Origin: Nostoc sp. UHCC 0302
Lineage (GTDB): Bacteria; Cyanobacteriota; Cyanobacteriia; Cyanobacteriales; Nostocaceae
DNA: 64,000 nt
Direction: 5' to 3'
NCBI RefSeq assembly: GCF_038096175.1
Contig: NZ_CP151099.1
Span: 6,426,001-6,490,000, forward strand
The position numbers were made by a program, and so were the translations under genes. The notes under the pieces are model-generated. The model searched no databases. It worked only from the letters and a program-made list of their open reading frames with translations, and had not been told where the DNA came from. Numbering within the stretch: the first letter of the stretch is position 1; every line of letters starts with the position of its first letter. This document shows positions 18,725 to 28,137 of the stretch, one piece after another.

Positions 18725-19264
18725 ATGAGACGTAAACCCACTGGTAGATCAGCTACTACTTCTAAACCCTCTGCTTTTCAATCCCCTCTGTTTAACTTCA
18801 CCACCATTGCAATTTTGGGAGGGGTATTGATTTTAGGAATTGGGATTGGCATTGCCTTTAGTTCTACAACTACACTGACCCCCTCAAATGTGGCTTCTCG
18901 TGAATTCATTGACACAAAAGCACCGAACCCTGAAATTTGTGTGCAGTATGGAGCTAGCGCTATGGTGATGGACGCTAGACTGTTTGTCACTCTCAACCCT
19001 TTCAATGTCTACGTTGCCCAGCCGAGTATGCGTCCTGGATGTGTGATTCGACAAAATAACTGGGCGCTTTTAGAGAACCGTAAGCTGGTGACATCTGACC
19101 AGGTAAGAGATTGCAAGAATCGCCTAAATACCTTTGGCTTTACTGGTAATTTAGAGAGTGATAAACCTGATATTAGGTGTATATATCAGAATGAAGCTGC
19201 TCAAAACTTCTTTACCTCTCAACCAGGAGCAGTTACAACGCCACAGGAAACAGATAGATTCTAA
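18725..19264 (+). CDS. DUF3172 domain protein, membrane-anchored
   Basis: The 179-residue product has a basic, Ser/Thr-rich N-terminus, one transmembrane helix (about residues 27-49, TIAILGGVLILGIGIGIAF) and a soluble domain with CVQYGASAMVMDARLFVTLNPFNVYVAQPSMRPGCVIRQNNWALLE. It resembles the DUF3172 family found in cyanobacteria and algal plastids. Four cysteines in the soluble part (including CVQYG, PGCVI, DCKNR, RCIYQ) could form disulfides. The function is unknown. It starts at the ATG at 18725. Confidence 0.75.
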   Translation: MRRKPTGRSATTSKPSAFQSPLFNFTTIAILGGVLILGIGIGIAFSSTTTLTPSNVASREFIDTKAPNPEICVQYGASAMVMDARLFVTLNPFNVYVAQPSMRPGCVIRQNNWALLENRKLVTSDQVRDCKNRLNTFGFTGNLESDKPDIRCIYQNEAAQNFFTSQPGAVTTPQETDRF

Positions 19265-19692
19265 GTATGGGGCTTTGAGCATTAGGGAGCCAGTCTTGTG
19301 GGTGGTGAGTGCAGCTACACGTGCAGTTCAGCAGCCCGGTTGAGGTCTCTCCAAATAGAGGGACTGCTGTTAGCGCAGCGTTAGCGATAGCGAAGCGTTA
19401 GCGACGAAGGAGCGTCACCCGTAAGGGCTTTGCCGCCGTTAGCCTCAGCGGTAGCAACGGAGGAACGTTGTGGACTGCTGTTAGCGTAGCGTAAAGCCTT
19501 CTCCTAACGGAGACGCTAAGGGCGAACGGCATAGCTGAGTCGCAAAGCTACGCCTTAGTCTCCGTCAAGAGAAGAGCTTTACGTAACGATAAGGAAGTGT
19601 TCGGCTTGGTGTCGCAGACAAGCAATCTCAAACCTTGATTTTACGTCGAGAGTGCATAACTCCTGGGTTATTAGTTGCTCCTCTAGTCCCTA
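19265..19692. repeat. Repeat-filled intergenic region
   Basis: About 250 bases (roughly 19340-19600) consist of degenerate GTTAGCG/GCGTAGCG/CGAAGCG words in both orientations. GACTGCTGTTAGCG occurs twice (near 19361 and 19473), and CTCCTAACGGAGACGC/GTCTCCGTCAAGAG can pair. It resembles the dispersed non-coding repeats of filamentous cyanobacteria. No gene is visible. Confidence 0.6.
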
Positions 19693-20580
19693 TTACCTGT
19701 TTTTGGGTAAAGGTTGACCAAACTCAATCACCTCAATTTTCGGAACATTGGGTGGATAGTTGGGATTTGTTGGAGTTGGAAACTCTGACTTGAGAGGGGG
19801 AAGATTATTCAAGTTACTGGGTTGATTTGAGAAACTAGGAGGAGGAAGAATAGAACTAGGTGGTTGAGAAGGGTTGTTAGGAGTCAAGGGAGGTACAGTG
19901 ACAAAAGGTTGCTGAGAGTTAGTATTTGTTGGCAGTAGGTTGCTAGATGGAGGCAAAACCATGAATGAAGTCTGCTCTAGGTTCGTACTAGTCAGGGGTT
20001 GGTTATTAGGCGGCTGTGAGTAGTTGTATTGTGTTTGAGGTAGGTTACTAGGTGGCTGGTATTTAGAAGTTGTTTGAGGCGGTTTGTTGGAAGAAGCCGG
20101 TGATTTTTTTGGTTGCACAGCAGTACTGGAACTACGGCTAACAGGACGTAATACCCAGCGAGTGGGGTTCTTTGGGGAAAAGGGTTGCAGTTGCAGTTGC
20201 TTTGGATTGAAAGAAGTATTTGCTGCTAAATCTAAAACAATGCGTGTGACACTGGGGCTGAGTTGAGAAACGCGAATTTTTTGGATTGCTCCAGAATAAT
20301 TTTGTTGAGTGGCAACAGAGCCTAATTTAGTATCCGGCAAATCTACAACGATACGAGGGGGTTGGGCAAGGTAGAAATAGCGGGGGGTTGTTCCTGCTGA
20401 GAGGTTAATTTCCAGTCGCAGTTTCTCTGGATAAAACCGCCAATTATTTAGCTTCGCTACAGGTGCGGCAGCACTGCTACCAGTTTCAATGGCAATTACG
20501 GCGTACAAGCCAAACAAGCTGACGCTAAACAGCTGTTTACAGCATTGAAAAAATTCCCTAGTTCTTAGTCCCTGTTGCAT
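19693..20580 (-). CDS. AMIN-domain protein with proline-rich tail
   Basis: AMIN domains target proteins to the cell envelope, often in peptidoglycan amidases and secretins. After a signal-like hydrophobic segment, the AMIN domain occupies about residues 45-145 (WRFYPEKLRLEINLSAG, PRIVVDLPDTKLG, IQKIRVSQLSPSVTRIVLDL). The rest is a long Pro/Asn/Ser/Gln-rich stretch with no catalytic domain, so it is an envelope adaptor rather than an amidase. I chose the ATG at 20580, preceded by AAGGA nine bases upstream, over one twelve codons earlier. Confidence 0.82.
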   Translation of the reverse strand: MQQGLRTREFFQCCKQLFSVSLFGLYAVIAIETGSSAAAPVAKLNNWRFYPEKLRLEINLSAGTTPRYFYLAQPPRIVVDLPDTKLGSVATQQNYSGAIQKIRVSQLSPSVTRIVLDLAANTSFNPKQLQLQPFSPKNPTRWVLRPVSRSSSTAVQPKKSPASSNKPPQTTSKYQPPSNLPQTQYNYSQPPNNQPLTSTNLEQTSFMVLPPSSNLLPTNTNSQQPFVTVPPLTPNNPSQPPSSILPPPSFSNQPSNLNNLPPLKSEFPTPTNPNYPPNVPKIEVIEFGQPLPKNR

Positions 20581-20680
20581 TATTTGAATTCCTTGTACAA
20601 CGTAAAATGCCAACAATTGAAACTCTCTCAGAAAGTGCCTTTTCCCTTCTGCTTTCTGCCTGCTGTCTCCTGATTTCTAC

Positions 20681-21190
20681 TTAATGACTATTTTGCTTCT
20701 GAGATTTTTCTTTAGTTTGTTCTGGTATAGCAGTAAATGTCCAATTTTGCGAGATATCACTTACAGCTAGTTGACCTTTGATACTGTTTTTATCCAACAG
20801 TTGCATTTGAATTGTTACTGACTTTATTTGATTATCTTGGGAACGAGGGCTATTACAAAGGATGGAGCGCTGAACTTTTCCAGCTAAACTCAACTGTTGA
20901 TTTGTCAAAAGTCCTGTTAGAGAGTGCTTTTCGTCAGTATCTGCGTTAGTTGTTGCTGGTAATAAAGAGGCATTAAAATAAATACCTGATTGCTGAATGT
21001 TTAATATCAGGGGGTCTGATTTTTGACAATTAGGCAAATTTTCAGCCAGCATTAGACGATAGCGTCCATTAATTACGGGAGAAGCTTGGAGATTCTTTTC
21101 CCCGTAAGCGGTTACGGTTTTAAACAACAGCACTACTATACCTATTGCTACTCCATAAAAGGCTAAAGATTTAAAGTTGAAATGATTCAT
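20681..21190 (-). CDS. Hypothetical membrane-anchored protein next to the antiporter
   Basis: The product starts MNHFNFKSLAFYGVAIGIVVLLFK, a single N-terminal membrane anchor or uncleaved signal. A polar domain of about 130 residues follows with two cysteines (LPNCQKSDP, SILCNSP) and a beta-rich pattern (NGRYRLMLAENL, LTGLLTNQQLSLAGKVQ). I do not recognise the family. The ATG at 21190 is four bases after the antiporter stop at 21195, so the two are almost certainly co-transcribed and it may be an accessory to the antiporter. A longer reading from TTG at 21226 is less likely. Confidence 0.7.
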   Translation of the reverse strand: MNHFNFKSLAFYGVAIGIVVLLFKTVTAYGEKNLQASPVINGRYRLMLAENLPNCQKSDPLILNIQQSGIYFNASLLPATTNADTDEKHSLTGLLTNQQLSLAGKVQRSILCNSPRSQDNQIKSVTIQMQLLDKNSIKGQLAVSDISQNWTFTAIPEQTKEKSQKQNSH

Positions 21191-21194
21191 AGTC

Positions 21195-23402
21195 TCAATT
21201 CCCAACTGTTGATTCTTGATTACCAACCTCAGATAGTACAGAGGTAAGGTGAGGGGTAAGTTGGCTGTAGCGGCGGGTAATTAGTAGAGAGGAGCGACAC
21301 TGGATGGCTAATTGGTCTGTGTAACGTCCCAAGGTTTGACGCTCGATACCCCAAGTACGGCTAGTACCAGCAATAGTCAGGTCTACAGCTTTTGATGCTT
21401 CGACTACGGCTTGGATAGGATCTTGGGCTTCAACAATTGTGATATCTATGCGATCGCGTACACTAGTCGGCAATTGCTCCATCATTGTCCGTAGTTCGTA
21501 ACTCAATTCATCCTTGAGATGATTTGCTACTACCTGTAAAATCTGCAACCTAGAAGTTTCTCGGTTAATTAGCAGTCTCAGAGCAAGTATCAGCGCTAAA
21601 TCATCATGGGTATTTGCAGAATAAGGCACTAACAAGCTTTCTAATCGCTCGCCTCCCCGGTCTATAAATACTGCCACATCCACACGCGCGGTGATGAGAA
21701 TTTGACCAACTCGTCCGCCTAAACGATTGCTACTAAAAGCCGGGCGATGCCATCCTACTAAAATTAAATCTGCTTGTTCGAGTGCAGCAATCTGTGCCGT
21801 TTCTCTTGCGACATTACTCGATATGCCAACTAAAGGATGCACATGAGAGCGTGTTTCTGGTGGTTCAAGAGTATTAATTAATTCTTCTAACTGCTGGCGG
21901 CGCTGTGCAATTAATCGATCTGCCTCAACTGGGGTATTTTCAAAAGCGTAATCTTCTTGAAACTCAATCAAGCTCAGGGGATGAACAACGGCTGGGTTTT
22001 GAGAGTTGAGAGCAGTGCCTGCCGCAGGCTGCGCCAAGGCTACTGCCAACTGTAACAAACCTTTTTGGGTACTGGGATTAGCTACTGGTACTAAAATTCG
22101 ATATGGACGAGTGGAAGATTCGCCGCCAGCAGTATCTATATCTGTTTCTGCTTGCGAGTCTGGTTCCATGACATCCAGCCTGATCAGCCTTTTCGGATAC
22201 GTCCATTCCAGCAGCGGCGAGGTCATAAACGTAGTTACCAAGGCCATAATTACCAGCATGGTAAATAACAATGGAGAAATTACTCCTAACTCCAAACCTA
22301 TATTTAGCACTATCAACTCGGTCAAACCACGAGTATTCATCAACCAACCAAGCGCCGATGCTTCCCGTTTATTAATACCACTGACACGAGCTGCTATGTA
22401 AGTACCAATATACTTGCCTGCGATCGCCACCGCTAAAACCAATACACATAATATCCATAATTCAGGACGGTTAAGCAAACCAATTTCCGTCCGCAAACCA
22501 CTGTAGGCGAAAAACACTGGCAGCAAAAATATCAGTACAAAATCTTCAGTTTTTACTGCGACTTCCCTTACTAAGTCTGCATCCTTGGGCATTGCTGCTC
22601 CCAGTAAAAATGCCCCAAAAATCAGGTGAATGCCAATTAGTTCGGTGATCAGTGCAGAGGCAACTACTGCCATATAAATCCCGGCTAGAAGCAATTGGCT
22701 CAAACGTCCAGCACGACGGTAGTGGGCAGCAAGGCGTTTAAGAAACCAACGTCCCACCGTCAACATGAAGCCGATGTAGATCACACTTGCAATAATTGTG
22801 GGGAATGCACCAGCCATATTACCAGTACGAGCTACTGCGATCGCTACTGCTAATAAGCACCAAGCTGTCACATCATCTACCGCTGCACAAGTTAACGCCA
22901 AAGTCCCTAAGCGCGTGCCTTGTAAATTGTTCTCAGTAATAATTCGCGCTAATACTGGAAAGGCAGTAATTGACATTGCCGCCCCTAAAAATAGAGCGAA
23001 GGCAGTAAACGATACATTTGCATTAGAAACCAGGGGATAAAGTAGTACCGCTAGCAATGTTCCTAAAGAAAACGGAACCAAAATACTTACATGAGAAGTT
23101 AAAACTGCTACTTCTAATTGACCGCTTAAGTATTTAGGATTTAGTTCTAATCCAATCAGAAACATGAAAAATATCAGTCCCACTTGAGACAAGACATTTA
23201 AAAAAGGAATAGTTTCTGGTGGAAATAAGGTAACTGCTAGATGGGGAGCAACCAAACCCAATAAAGATGGGCCGAGCATAATCCCGGCGACAATCTCACC
23301 AATTACAAGTGGTTGCTTAATTGACTTGAATGCTAATCCCACCAGTCGTGACAGTCCAATAACAATCAGCACCTCAAGCAGAACGAGAATAACTGTATGC
23401 AT
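21195..23402 (-). CDS. CPA2 cation/proton antiporter with C-terminal USP-like region
   Basis: The N-terminal 390 residues form a CPA2 (KefB/NapA type) Na+/H+ or K+/H+ exchanger with about 12 helices. Family motifs are GEIVAGIMLGPSLLG, FMFLIGLELNPKYL and the transport-site aspartates in TCAAVDDVTAWC (about residue 174). The remaining 300 residues are soluble and resemble a tandem universal-stress-protein fold (RPYRILVPVANPSTQKGLLQLAVALAQ, DLILVGWHRP, VDLTIAGTSRTWGIERQTLG), probably a regulatory nucleotide-binding part. It is co-transcribed with the small membrane protein downstream. Ion specificity cannot be told. Confidence 0.92.
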   Translation of the reverse strand: MHTVILVLLEVLIVIGLSRLVGLAFKSIKQPLVIGEIVAGIMLGPSLLGLVAPHLAVTLFPPETIPFLNVLSQVGLIFFMFLIGLELNPKYLSGQLEVAVLTSHVSILVPFSLGTLLAVLLYPLVSNANVSFTAFALFLGAAMSITAFPVLARIITENNLQGTRLGTLALTCAAVDDVTAWCLLAVAIAVARTGNMAGAFPTIIASVIYIGFMLTVGRWFLKRLAAHYRRAGRLSQLLLAGIYMAVVASALITELIGIHLIFGAFLLGAAMPKDADLVREVAVKTEDFVLIFLLPVFFAYSGLRTEIGLLNRPELWILCVLVLAVAIAGKYIGTYIAARVSGINKREASALGWLMNTRGLTELIVLNIGLELGVISPLLFTMLVIMALVTTFMTSPLLEWTYPKRLIRLDVMEPDSQAETDIDTAGGESSTRPYRILVPVANPSTQKGLLQLAVALAQPAAGTALNSQNPAVVHPLSLIEFQEDYAFENTPVEADRLIAQRRQQLEELINTLEPPETRSHVHPLVGISSNVARETAQIAALEQADLILVGWHRPAFSSNRLGGRVGQILITARVDVAVFIDRGGERLESLLVPYSANTHDDLALILALRLLINRETSRLQILQVVANHLKDELSYELRTMMEQLPTSVRDRIDITIVEAQDPIQAVVEASKAVDLTIAGTSRTWGIERQTLGRYTDQLAIQCRSSLLITRRYSQLTPHLTSVLSEVGNQESTVGN

Positions 23403-23749
23403 GATTTCCTCAAAAGCAACTATTCGGTTTACCTAAGATGATTCTTTAAACTAGTCGAAAATGTCAACCTTGTTAGATATACTTCAACTTCATTTCTACT
23501 TATTGGTAATGCCTATTTTTATTACTACACAATTGCAGCTAGAGAAAATAAATTTTAACTTCTTTAATAATTAACAGTATATTTACTCATCAATTTACAA
23601 TATAGCTACCAACAAGTATTCAGTCTTAAAAACTAGCTACTAGTAACGCTTAATCGCTACTAGTAGCCTAATAAATACCTATATTCACTGCCCAATTATT
23701 AAATATTTAATATCAAGTAATTGGTACTCAATTTATTATTGCACTTTAG
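23403..23749. other. Intergenic region with a 10-bp direct repeat of 20-bp period
   Basis: The spacer between the two antiporters is AT-rich. GCTACTAGTA occurs at 23636-23645 and again at 23656-23665, a 20-bp period on the same DNA face, about 235 bases before the downstream antiporter start. It could be a regulator site; nothing else stands out. Confidence 0.4.
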
Positions 23750-25039
23750 TTAAACAGAAGATTTTTCATAGTTTTTGCCCTGTAAAAAGAAAGTAATTAA
23801 TGGCGATGCCATAAGTGTAGTAATAATTGCCATAATAACCATGATAGTAAATAAAGTTGGAGTGATGATACCTTGCTCCAGCCCAACATTAAGGATGATT
23901 AACTCCATCAAACCACGAGCATTCATCAATGAACCAATTATCGCTGAATTACGCCAATTCTCGCCTCCAATCCTTGCTGCAAAGAAGCAAGCAACGCCTT
24001 TACCTAAAACAGCGATCGCCACGATTAATATTGTGACTCCCCACAAAAAAGGTGTGTTTACCAATCCAATTTGAGTATTGAGTCCAGAGAAAACAAAGAA
24101 AATCGGTAGTAAGAATGAAGTAGTAAAAAACTCGGTGTGTTGGCGAATTTGTTGAGAAAATTCTCCACGTGGCATCGCTGCACCAAGTACAAATGCACCA
24201 AATATTGCATAGATACCTGTGGCATCAGTAAACCAAGCGCAGAACATCAAAACTACCAATAATAAAGTCAGGGTTTGCCGACTTACACCTGCATCGCGTT
24301 TTGTCATCCGCGTGAAGATGCTAAGTAAAGGTTGCCCTAAGAAAATCGCAAATACTACGTAAACAATACCACCACCAATTGCTAAGACAGCTATGCCCAT
24401 AGAATTTTTGACACTGGCAAGCACAACTGCTAGTAAACACCAAGCAACTGCATCATCAACTGATGCTGCACCTAGTGCTAAAGTACCGAAGCGTGTTTTC
24501 GCAAGACCGCGCTCGTAAATAATCCGAGCTAACATAGGAAAAGCCGTAATCGTCATTGATGCACCCATGTACAAAGCAGCAGCCCAAGGCGTTACGTTAG
24601 CTTTAAAAAAATCGCCATTGTTATAAAGTAAAAAAGAAGCGATCGCTCCTAAGATAAATGGAGTAATAATTCCGGCAGCAGATAGCAATCCTGCACTTTT
24701 AATGTGGTGTTTTAAGAGTTTGGTATCGAACTCCAGCCCAATCAAAAACATATAAATTGCCAACCCAATTTGGCTGATGGCATAAAGAATCGACATGGAA
24801 GGATTCGGGATCTTTGTTCCTATCGCAGTCAAGATAGGAAGTTTAGGAAACAGCCATTGTTGTAATTCGGGTGCAAGTAAGCCTAATAGTGATGGGCCTA
24901 GCATGACGCCTGCAATCATTTCGCAGACAACATCAGTTTGGCCAAGATAGCGTCGTCCAAAGATTGTAACAATGCGACAAGTGGCTAAAATCACTGTGAG
25001 TTGCAGAAATAGCCTAATAACCAAATCAAAATTTGACAT
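23750..25039 (-). CDS. CPA2 cation/proton antiporter (membrane domain only)
   Basis: The 429-residue product has about 12 hydrophobic helices with the same motifs as its downstream neighbour: CEMIAGVMLGPSLLG, AIYMFLIGLEFDTKLL, ASMTITAFPMLARII and ALGAASVDDAVAWCLLAV with the paired aspartates. It ends right after the membrane domain, without the USP-like region. AAGGAAG precedes the ATG at 25039. The two antiporters are clearly homologous but not near-identical, so this is an old paralogous pair or a two-gene unit rather than a recent duplication. Confidence 0.92.
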   Translation of the reverse strand: MSNFDLVIRLFLQLTVILATCRIVTIFGRRYLGQTDVVCEMIAGVMLGPSLLGLLAPELQQWLFPKLPILTAIGTKIPNPSMSILYAISQIGLAIYMFLIGLEFDTKLLKHHIKSAGLLSAAGIITPFILGAIASFLLYNNGDFFKANVTPWAAALYMGASMTITAFPMLARIIYERGLAKTRFGTLALGAASVDDAVAWCLLAVVLASVKNSMGIAVLAIGGGIVYVVFAIFLGQPLLSIFTRMTKRDAGVSRQTLTLLLVVLMFCAWFTDATGIYAIFGAFVLGAAMPRGEFSQQIRQHTEFFTTSFLLPIFFVFSGLNTQIGLVNTPFLWGVTILIVAIAVLGKGVACFFAARIGGENWRNSAIIGSLMNARGLMELIILNVGLEQGIITPTLFTIMVIMAIITTLMASPLITFFLQGKNYEKSSV

Positions 25040-25621
25040 TTGACTTCCTTGGACAAAAAAGAGATGAAGTAGTTAAATATACCAATCTTAAGTGAACAGA
25101 ACAAAACAGAGCAAAGAGAATAAATAAAATGTAGAGATGCACAAATTTGTGTCTCTGCATTAGAGTTCTTTAAAACTTCAACCCTTGCTCTGCTTTTTCT
25201 CATGCATGACTAATACATCAGCACCATTGCCAATTTCGGAAACAGACTATTGATGTTACTTACTAGTTAATGTAAGAAAATGTTTTTTATAAATCATCTT
25301 GTTGAATACTCGTCATGAGCTGGGTAGACGATTACAAATAAAAACCCTTTCTATTTTTGTGTCTTAGCGTCTTAGTGGTTGAAGATTTTTTACCACTAAG
25401 GCACAGAGACACCAAGTTTTTTCAGTCAGCCAATGCAGATGTGTCAAAATTCGCAAATCTATCTGCATAAACGCAATATATATTTTGTTGCCTATGTCAA
25501 TCTCTATAGAAAATAAAAATACATAATTTTTATTTTTAAATTATTAAATCCACAGTTTTTTGTAAAAAGAAGAGTGTTGTTATACCACCCAGTCAGCAGA
25601 AAGCCGAGAGTATTTAAGATT
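25040..25621. other. Intergenic region with dispersed hairpin
   Basis: This 582-base AT-rich region has no gene I can support. Its only clear structure is the large hairpin at 25357-25416. Confidence 0.55.
25357..25416. repeat. Long imperfect hairpin of a dispersed cyanobacterial repeat
   Basis: TTGTGTCTTAGCGTCTTAGT on the left pairs imperfectly with ACTAAGGCACAGAGACACCA on the right across about 24 bases, including a perfect CTTAGTGGT/ACCACTAAG end. A related one-arm sequence (CTCTGTGTCTCTGCGCCTC) occurs near 32852. Such elements are widespread between cyanobacterial genes. Confidence 0.6.
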
Positions 25622-26056
25622 TTACAACCACTCTCCACCTCGGAAACGCCAACGGGGAAAGATAATTCGCATCAAGCTTTGGGAACCAATAAAAACTGCT
25701 AACCAGACGACACTATAATGTAACAGAAATACTTCTGGTGGTAGTTCTTCTTTAGGCAAAGGTATTGGTAAAAAACCAAAAATTTTTATCCCACAAAAAA
25801 TAAATATTAATTCCCAAATACCAGCTAGGAGTTGATAAGCTGCGGGCCAATCCCTATCCCAGCGTGATTTTTGAAGATAGTTGTAGAGAACATCCCAACC
25901 TAAGCCAAATATTGCAACATAACTAATAATCCAAAAATAAACTGAATTTGCACTAGGGCCAATTAAGCCGACTGCAAAGGGCAATGATACTAATACACCC
26001 ACAGTTGAAAGCAATAATAATCGTGTTTGCCAGCGACCAAATAAAGTTGGGGTCAT
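25622..26056 (-). CDS. Hypothetical four-helix membrane protein
   Basis: The 144-residue product has four hydrophobic segments (about residues 12-32, 40-60, 77-97 and 112-130) separated by short loops, with a conserved-looking FGLGWDVLYNYLQKSRWDRDWPAAYQLLAG between helices 2 and 3 and a basic end (PRWRFRGGEWL). I do not recognise a named family. It is transcribed alone downstream of the GDSL hydrolase. Confidence 0.75.
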   Translation of the reverse strand: MTPTLFGRWQTRLLLLSTVGVLVSLPFAVGLIGPSANSVYFWIISYVAIFGLGWDVLYNYLQKSRWDRDWPAAYQLLAGIWELIFIFCGIKIFGFLPIPLPKEELPPEVFLLHYSVVWLAVFIGSQSLMRIIFPRWRFRGGEWL

Positions 26057-26192
26057 AAGAGTCCTAAATACTCGCTAAATAACAGAAAGAAAGATGAGAT
26101 GTTTTTCGATTAATTTTATTATGTTTGGATGATTAAGGAGAACAAAATCATCATATAGTAATTTTATTTTATTTATGAGCATTGAAAACCGT

Positions 26193-26229
26193 AGATACCC
26201 GACATCTCAAATAAATAAGTTGGGTATCT
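26193..26229. terminator. Hairpin AGATACCCGAC / GTTGGGTATCT
   Basis: Eleven-base arms with one G-T wobble surround a 15-base loop. On the plus strand it is followed by a T-rich tract. It lies 159 bases past the GDSL stop and 137 bases before the membrane-protein start, so it may separate the two minus-strand genes. It may equally be a dispersed repeat. The rest of the 331-base spacer (26057-26387) shows nothing. Confidence 0.4.
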
Positions 26230-26387
26230 TCTTTCTATACAGCAATCCTAAATTATTAATTAGGTAGATAAGTAGCTAGGCATGAAGAAAACAAAGTTGG
26301 GAGTTTGTGCTGTCTTCGAAAACAACGCAAGCGACGAACCATAAAGTATCTTCAGTTTTGTTATGTCGCTATTACTTAATTATGTTG

Positions 26388-27113
26388 CTAAGATGATCTT
26401 AAGTGGCAATCATATATAGAATGATAAGCTGCTAATGGTTCCCAATTTAGTACATCCTCTAATAAGGCTTGATAGCCTAATGTGTTGGGGTGGAGACCAT
26501 CTTCACTGAGGCGCTTGAGTCGCCAAGTTTCACCACGTGCCATCCATTGCTCAAAAATATCTAAATAGGGAATTTGCCGTTTGCTGCAAGCAATTTGAGT
26601 AGCTTCTTTGTAGCGGCATTGATCGGCATGATTGTAGTAAAAGCAATCGAGAAATGGCATTTTGGCTTCATCCACTGGCACCATCCCTACAAATAACACG
26701 GGACACAGTTGCTGTGCTAAATCTAACAGAGAAGCAATTTCTGATTCAAATGCTGCAAAATCTGTATAACTTCGACCATTAGGACGAGCCAACCGCGCTG
26801 AATCATTGACACCTACTGAGAGAATAATTAAGTCAGGGACGCGATTTCGCAGTTCACCCCGATGGCGAAATTCAACTTCTAGCCTTTGAGCTACTTGTTG
26901 TGTGCGATCGCCTCTGACGCCTAAGTTATAAAGAACATGACCAGCACTATCTGGTAACATCCACCATCGCCGGAGTTGTTCTACCCAACCTCCTCTTTCG
27001 GGATCGCCGTATCCATAGACTAAGCTATCCCCCAGTGCGATAATCTTCAAAGGCTGACATTGGTTTGGTGGTACAGACAGCTGCATTGAGGAAGGAAGCT
27101 CGAAGGTTTGCAT
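26388..27113 (-). CDS. GDSL/SGNH-family hydrolase
   Basis: The 241-residue product has the SGNH hydrolase blocks: IALGDSLVYGYGD with the nucleophile serine (about residue 30), LGVRGDRTQQVAQRL, LSVGVNDSARLARPNG (block III Asn) and EDGLHPNTLGYQALL with the catalytic Asp/His near residue 210. It would hydrolyse an ester or thioester; the substrate is unknown. No signal peptide is evident. It is followed downstream by a spacer with a hairpin and lies 91 bases past the CPBP protease gene. Confidence 0.9.
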   Translation of the reverse strand: MQTFELPSSMQLSVPPNQCQPLKIIALGDSLVYGYGDPERGGWVEQLRRWWMLPDSAGHVLYNLGVRGDRTQQVAQRLEVEFRHRGELRNRVPDLIILSVGVNDSARLARPNGRSYTDFAAFESEIASLLDLAQQLCPVLFVGMVPVDEAKMPFLDCFYYNHADQCRYKEATQIACSKRQIPYLDIFEQWMARGETWRLKRLSEDGLHPNTLGYQALLEDVLNWEPLAAYHSIYDCHLRSS

Positions 27114-27203
27114 CTTAAAAAGACTATATTTTATATCTTTACAAGATTCTATACATTTCTACACCATTACAGAGTATCTTACTTTTGCTTCATCCTTTAA
27201 ACT

Positions 27204-28091
27204 TTATCTTTCTCCTTGATAAGCGTTGATTGTGTAAGGAACTGCCGCATCCTGGCGAGGCCAATTCTGGAAGAGAAAGCGAACTAGCAAAGGCAGTGAG
27301 ATTAGCATCAATAAGACACCTAGCCCCCAGCTAGAACGTAATTGTTCTAAACTCTCCGCAACTGAGGTAGTGTTCGAGTCGTTGGATAGAAGCCCCATTG
27401 TGACTGCGGTTAAGTTATTTAATGCATGGCAAGCGATGGGTACTATTAGCGTTCGGGTTTTGATGTATAACACCCCCATGATTAACCCAAACAGGGACAA
27501 TCCCAAAATATTTGCGTGCAGAATTCCAAATAAAAGTGATGAAACAACCAACGCACTTCGAACTCCCCACTTAGCAGCCCAACTCTGCAAAATAATCCCT
27601 CGAAAGATAAATTCCTCTGCAATTGGGCCAATTACCACATAAACCATCCCTCCTAATAGTTGATATACCAGTGGTTCTGAACCTTTAGGAGATGGATTTG
27701 TAGCAACCTGACGGATGATTCCCTCTACAAAGGCAGGCGCGACCAATGACAACAAATAAAATGATACTAAGTAGGCACTGAGTGAAAACAGGATGACTAG
27801 CATGACTAAGCCTACTAAAGGTAAGCATCTGTGGTTATTTGGTACACTCCCCACCACATACTTCAGATTGATTCCTAAGCGTTTGAAGTCTGCCAGTTCC
27901 CAGAGACAAAGTAACCCAAAGATAAAAATGTATAGTATTAAGGGAGCAACTTGATTGTTTAATTTAAAACTACTAAAACCTTGCACAAAACCTAATGCAA
28001 AGCTGAGACCAAATATTAGTAGAAAACACCGCAAAATCAAATTACGAACTTTGAGCCTGCGGAATGGATTATCGAAATTTTGAGTTGTCAT
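27204..28091 (-). CDS. CPBP-family intramembrane glutamic protease
   Basis: This 295-residue membrane protein has about eight hydrophobic helices and the three CPBP (Abi/Rce1-like) motifs: GPIAEEFIFRGII with the paired catalytic glutamates (about residue 160), LLFGILHAN, and IACHALNNLTAVTMG. The family cleaves membrane-associated proteins or prenylated peptides; some members mature bacteriocins or confer self-immunity. No bacteriocin gene is adjacent. The start is the ATG at 28091. Confidence 0.9.
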   Translation of the reverse strand: MTTQNFDNPFRRLKVRNLILRCFLLIFGLSFALGFVQGFSSFKLNNQVAPLILYIFIFGLLCLWELADFKRLGINLKYVVGSVPNNHRCLPLVGLVMLVILFSLSAYLVSFYLLSLVAPAFVEGIIRQVATNPSPKGSEPLVYQLLGGMVYVVIGPIAEEFIFRGIILQSWAAKWGVRSALVVSSLLFGILHANILGLSLFGLIMGVLYIKTRTLIVPIACHALNNLTAVTMGLLSNDSNTTSVAESLEQLRSSWGLGVLLMLISLPLLVRFLFQNWPRQDAAVPYTINAYQGER

Positions 28092-28137
28092 AAATGGATA
28101 GTAGGCGATCGCCTATAATTTCTTTACTTTCACCTAA

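Noticed and set aside
24991-25203. Minus-strand frame of 70 codons upstream of the antiporter
   Set aside because: It overlaps the antiporter start in another frame and lies in repeat-like spacer sequence.
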